The notes under the pieces are model-generated. The model was not told the DNA's origin, did not search any database, and was given only the letters and a program-made list of their open reading frames with translations. This document shows, one piece after another, positions 61,488-64,000 of a stretch of DNA of 64,000 bases (position 1 is the first letter of the stretch; every line of letters begins with the position of its first letter). Position numbers and translations under genes: made by a program. The stretch comes from HyVt-105 sp049975425 (GTDB lineage: Bacteria; Bacteroidota; Bacteroidia; Bacteroidales; VadinHA17). The DNA is taken from positions 1-64,000 of the forward strand of contig JBNGDI010000010.1 in NCBI GenBank assembly GCA_049975425.1, read 5' to 3'.

Positions 61488-62054
61488 ATGAAACGAATCG
61501 GCAGGTATTTCCTTCAGGGGCTTCTGGTAGTTGCCCCCCTGGGAGTAACCGCATACGTGGTGTATGTGGTTTTTAGGTTTATTGACGGTTTGCTCAGCGA
61601 ATGGATTTACAGTTTCCTGATGGTCAGAATTCCCGGCCTGGGACTGGTCACCATTTTTCTGCTGATCACCCTGCTGGGGTTCATCACCCAGTCAATCCTG
61701 TTCCGGCCCGTCAAAAAGCTGATGACACGCATTCTGAAGCAATTCCCCCTCTTAAAGGTAATCTATTCGTCCATTCAGGATCTTTTATCGGCTTTTGTAG
61801 GCAAGGATAAAAAGTTCACACATCCGGTACTGGTGCGCGTGAACAATATATCCAATCTCCACAAGCTGGGCTTTCTGACACAGAAAGACCTGTCGCACCT
61901 GGGAAAAACCGAACTGGTAGCCGTTTATTTCCCTCATTCCTATAACTTTTCGGGAGAACTTTTTCTGGTCCCTTCCGGGGAAGTCACCCCACTCGACCTG
62001 CCTTCGGCTGAGGCCATGAAATTCATCGTTTCAGGAGGAGTAACCCACATTTAA
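61488..62054 (+). CDS. DUF502 family membrane protein
   Basis: A 188-residue inner-membrane protein with two N-terminal transmembrane segments (YFLQGLLVVAPLGVTAYVVY and GLGLVTIFLLITLLGFITQS) and a soluble domain with PLLKVIYSSIQDLLSAF, GFLTQKDLSHLG and VYFPHSYNFSGELFLVPSGE. DUF502 proteins are widespread in bacteria and plants and their role is not established. It is the last gene in the yraN-MmcQ-DUF502 run. Confidence 0.92.
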   Translation: MKRIGRYFLQGLLVVAPLGVTAYVVYVVFRFIDGLLSEWIYSFLMVRIPGLGLVTIFLLITLLGFITQSILFRPVKKLMTRILKQFPLLKVIYSSIQDLLSAFVGKDKKFTHPVLVRVNNISNLHKLGFLTQKDLSHLGKTELVAVYFPHSYNFSGELFLVPSGEVTPLDLPSAEAMKFIVSGGVTHI

Positions 62055-62090
62055 CCAAATTATATGCAAACCCATAAAAACACAGGTAAC

Positions 62091-63263
62091 ATGAGAACAA
62101 GAAATTATTGTATGTTGTTGATCTTTCTGTTTCTGATGCCAGGCACCCTCACCGCTCAGAAAAAAAAGGATGAAAAGAAAAAAGACGGGTACGAATTCAC
62201 CGATGTGGTGAAATTGCCGGTAAGCACGGTGAAAGATCAACAGAGAACGGGCACCTGCTGGTGTTTTGCCACCACTTCCTTTATCGAGTCCGAACTGATG
62301 AGGATGGGACAGCCCGAAACAGACCTGTCGGAAATGTATTTTGTTAAACATGCCTACCTGAGTAAAGCCGATCTGTACCTGCGCTATCACGGGTTGGCCA
62401 ATTTCGGCCCGGGAGGGCAGGCGCACGACGTAATGAACGTAGCAAAGGAACACGGATTTGTTCCCGAAACCGTTTATCCGGGGAAAAACTACGGATCCGA
62501 CATCCACAATCACGGGGAACTATCGGCTGTGCTAAGGGGATTCCTTGACGGACTGACAGGAGGACGCATCCGCCCGCTGAGCCCGGTATGGCCTGAAGCT
62601 TTCAGAAAAGTGGTTGAAACCTACCTGGGAGAAGAACCGTCGGCCTTCCAGGTGGAAGGAAAAACCTTCACCCCGAAAAGTTATCTGAAATCCACCGGGT
62701 TCGATCCGGACCAGTACGTGGAGATCACTTCCTACACCCATCATCCTTTCTATGAAAAAATCAACCTGGAAGTACCCGATAACTGGTCGGGCGACCTGTA
62801 TTACAACCTGCCTGTGGAAGAGTTGATGGAAGTGATTGATCATGCTCTGATGAACGGTTATACGGTGGCCTGGGACGGCGATGTGAGCGAGCAGGGAATG
62901 TCGCACAAAAACGGAGTGGCCATACTTCCCGAAAAGGAATGGGATGAGATGTCGGACGAAGAACGGGAAAAAATATTCCAAACCCCTTCCCCGGAAAAGG
63001 AGGTAACGCAGGAAATGCGGCAGGAAACTTTCAACAACTTTCTCACCACGGACGATCACCTGATGCACATTGTGGGCATTTCAGAAGACCGGGAGGGCAA
63101 CCGCTATTACATCACCAAGAATTCATGGGGAACTGACAGTAACGAGTACGGAGGTTTTCTGCGCATGTCTGTTCCTTATGTAAAAATGAAAACCATTGCC
63201 ATCATGGTGCACCGGGATGCCATCCCGGAAAGGATCATGAAGAAACTGGAGGCCGGGGAATAA
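62091..63263 (+). CDS. Secreted bleomycin-hydrolase-type C1 peptidase
   Basis: About 390 residues from the ATG at 62091 with signal peptide MRTRNYCMLLIFLFLMPGTL; an ATG at 62064 would add nine residues. It is a papain-like (C1B) cysteine aminopeptidase. Catalytic Cys about 53 in QQRTGTCWCFATTSF, His in DDHLMHIVGISEDREG and Asn in YYITKNSWGTDSN are all intact. The Lys-rich segment after the signal (KKKDEKKKDG) is unusual. The secreted location suggests peptide scavenging; substrate unknown. Confidence 0.93.
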   Translation: MRTRNYCMLLIFLFLMPGTLTAQKKKDEKKKDGYEFTDVVKLPVSTVKDQQRTGTCWCFATTSFIESELMRMGQPETDLSEMYFVKHAYLSKADLYLRYHGLANFGPGGQAHDVMNVAKEHGFVPETVYPGKNYGSDIHNHGELSAVLRGFLDGLTGGRIRPLSPVWPEAFRKVVETYLGEEPSAFQVEGKTFTPKSYLKSTGFDPDQYVEITSYTHHPFYEKINLEVPDNWSGDLYYNLPVEELMEVIDHALMNGYTVAWDGDVSEQGMSHKNGVAILPEKEWDEMSDEEREKIFQTPSPEKEVTQEMRQETFNNFLTTDDHLMHIVGISEDREGNRYYITKNSWGTDSNEYGGFLRMSVPYVKMKTIAIMVHRDAIPERIMKKLEAGE

Positions 63264-63294
63264 GAACTGAGGGTTCCGGGGAATTGGCAGGGGC

Positions 63295-64000
63295 TCAACC
63301 TGCCATCAGGTTGCAGCCCCTGATCTCACTCTGGTCGTACCGGCCGAGCACCTCAAAGCCCCCGCCGGGCAAACGCCTGCCCAGGTCTTCTGTTTCGATA
63401 AAGGCACACGAGTACACATTGGCCAGGTCGATTACATTGATCCCTCCGGTGGCGCCGTCGGGAACCTGTGCAAAGGGATCATACCGGTCTCTTATGAAGA
63501 TCCCCATCCAGGGAGGAGGATAAAACAGGCCGTTCCCGGTGGAATAGGCCTGGGAAAGGAGTTCGGTCATTCCGTATTCGGAATGTACGGTTTCGATTCC
63601 CAGTCGCTCTTTGAGCATCCCGTGCAGTTCCTGACGGGTCATTTCCCTGCGCCGGCCTTTCATGCCTCCGGTTTCCATTACGGTGATACGGGAAAACCCG
63701 AAAGGTCCTTTTTCGGCCAGGTCAAGCAAAGCAAAGCTTACGCCCAGCAACAGGGTTTTTTCGCCGGATTTCTGTTGCCGGTTCAGGATCTCTGGCAGCT
63801 CACCCTTAGGTTCGGGGAAAAAACCGCTTTGCGGATGCCGGCTTCGTTTGATCCATTCCCGGGCCATAAACACCAGGGAAGAACCTTCCCTTTCCAGGTA
63901 CGACGGCAGAAGAGCCAGGATACACCAGTCCCCCACCGGACCGTATATCCTTTCGAACGCACTGATCAACGAACGGCGGTAGATGGACAGGTCGGGAACC
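63295..64000 (-). CDS. LuxE-like acyl-protein synthetase, 5' end missing
   Basis: This gene runs off the window end: the frame is open from its stop at 63295 through 64000 (the codon at 63969 is TTG within the gene, preceded in frame by VPDLSIYRRS). The 235 visible residues show the C-terminal part of an adenylate-forming, LuxE/acyl-protein-synthetase-like family: RITVMETGGMKGRRREMT, HSEYGMTELLSQAYS, PPWMGIFIRD and the end FEVLGRYDQSEIRGCNLM. It probably activates an acyl group. The N-terminal half is needed to identify the substrate. Confidence 0.75.
   Translation of the reverse strand, partial: VPDLSIYRRSLISAFERIYGPVGDWCILALLPSYLEREGSSLVFMAREWIKRSRHPQSGFFPEPKGELPEILNRQQKSGEKTLLLGVSFALLDLAEKGPFGFSRITVMETGGMKGRRREMTRQELHGMLKERLGIETVHSEYGMTELLSQAYSTGNGLFYPPPWMGIFIRDRYDPFAQVPDGATGGINVIDLANVYSCAFIETEDLGRRLPGGGFEVLGRYDQSEIRGCNLMAG

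Overview
The window looks like a chromosomal segment of a Bacteroidota bacterium, most likely a Bacteroidales or Marinilabiliales-like polysaccharide degrader. The evidence is a SusC/SusD pair, many secreted lipoprotein glycoside hydrolases, a NUDIX-type sugar regulator, TAnnTTTG-like promoter elements, almost no Shine-Dalgarno sites, and a glutaminyl-tRNA synthetase beside glutamyl- and methionyl-tRNA synthetases. I see no phage, insertion sequence or CRISPR array.

Layout. 1-310: tRNA-Gln(CTG) with promoter and terminator. 493-9914 (+): secreted esterase, then SusC, SusD, a surface glycan-binding lipoprotein and a PKD-GH16 endo-glucanase. 9930-21000 (-): solitary adenine methyltransferase, GNAT, then a glycan block (GH43, LacZ-type GH2, glycosylasparaginase, GH29 fucosidase) behind glnS. 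21055-21629 (+): folB and a CWC cysteine-rich protein. 21640-28624 (-): NUDIX regulator, sodium-solute symporter, cellobiose phosphorylase GH94 and GH9 glucanase, probably one operon. 29269-34596 (+): GH31 with a PA14 insert and GH2, probably alpha-xylosidase and beta-galactosidase. 34608-35489 (-): AraC regulator. 35845-40694 (+): a complete beta-mannan operon with GH5_7 and GH26 mannanases, GH130 mannosylglucose phosphorylase and a 2-epimerase. 40816-41033: a degenerate and an intact tRNA-Cys. 41135-64000: an AAA ATPase behind a 43-bp inverted repeat, a metallo-hydrolase, a DUF5916 barrel, deoC, GH27 alpha-galactosidase, a class A PBP, galM, tatD-gltX, a WG-repeat caspase with a divergent partner, metG, LD-carboxypeptidase, yraN, MmcQ, DUF502, a C1 peptidase and a LuxE-like protein cut by the window end.

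How the genes fit together. Surface enzymes (GH16, GH5_7, GH26, GH9) would cut glucomannan, xyloglucan or mixed-linkage glucan. GH27, GH31, GH2 and esterase would strip side chains. SusCD and the symporter would import oligosaccharides. The intracellular end is phosphorolytic: mannobiose to mannosylglucose to Man-1-P (epimerase, GH130) and cellobiose to Glc-1-P (GH94). Three promoters far apart (upstream of SusC, of GH31 and of GH5_7) carry the same 15-base word GACAAAATAGTAYCA, and two of them also carry a 17-bp AGTkTA-N5-TACACT palindrome. This suggests one hemicellulose regulon spread over about 38 kb. The most unusual non-coding signals are the 12-bp-period TACGTAG arrays (one inside the epimerase gene), the tRNA-Cys relic with a palindromic tail, and the inverted repeat before the ATPase.
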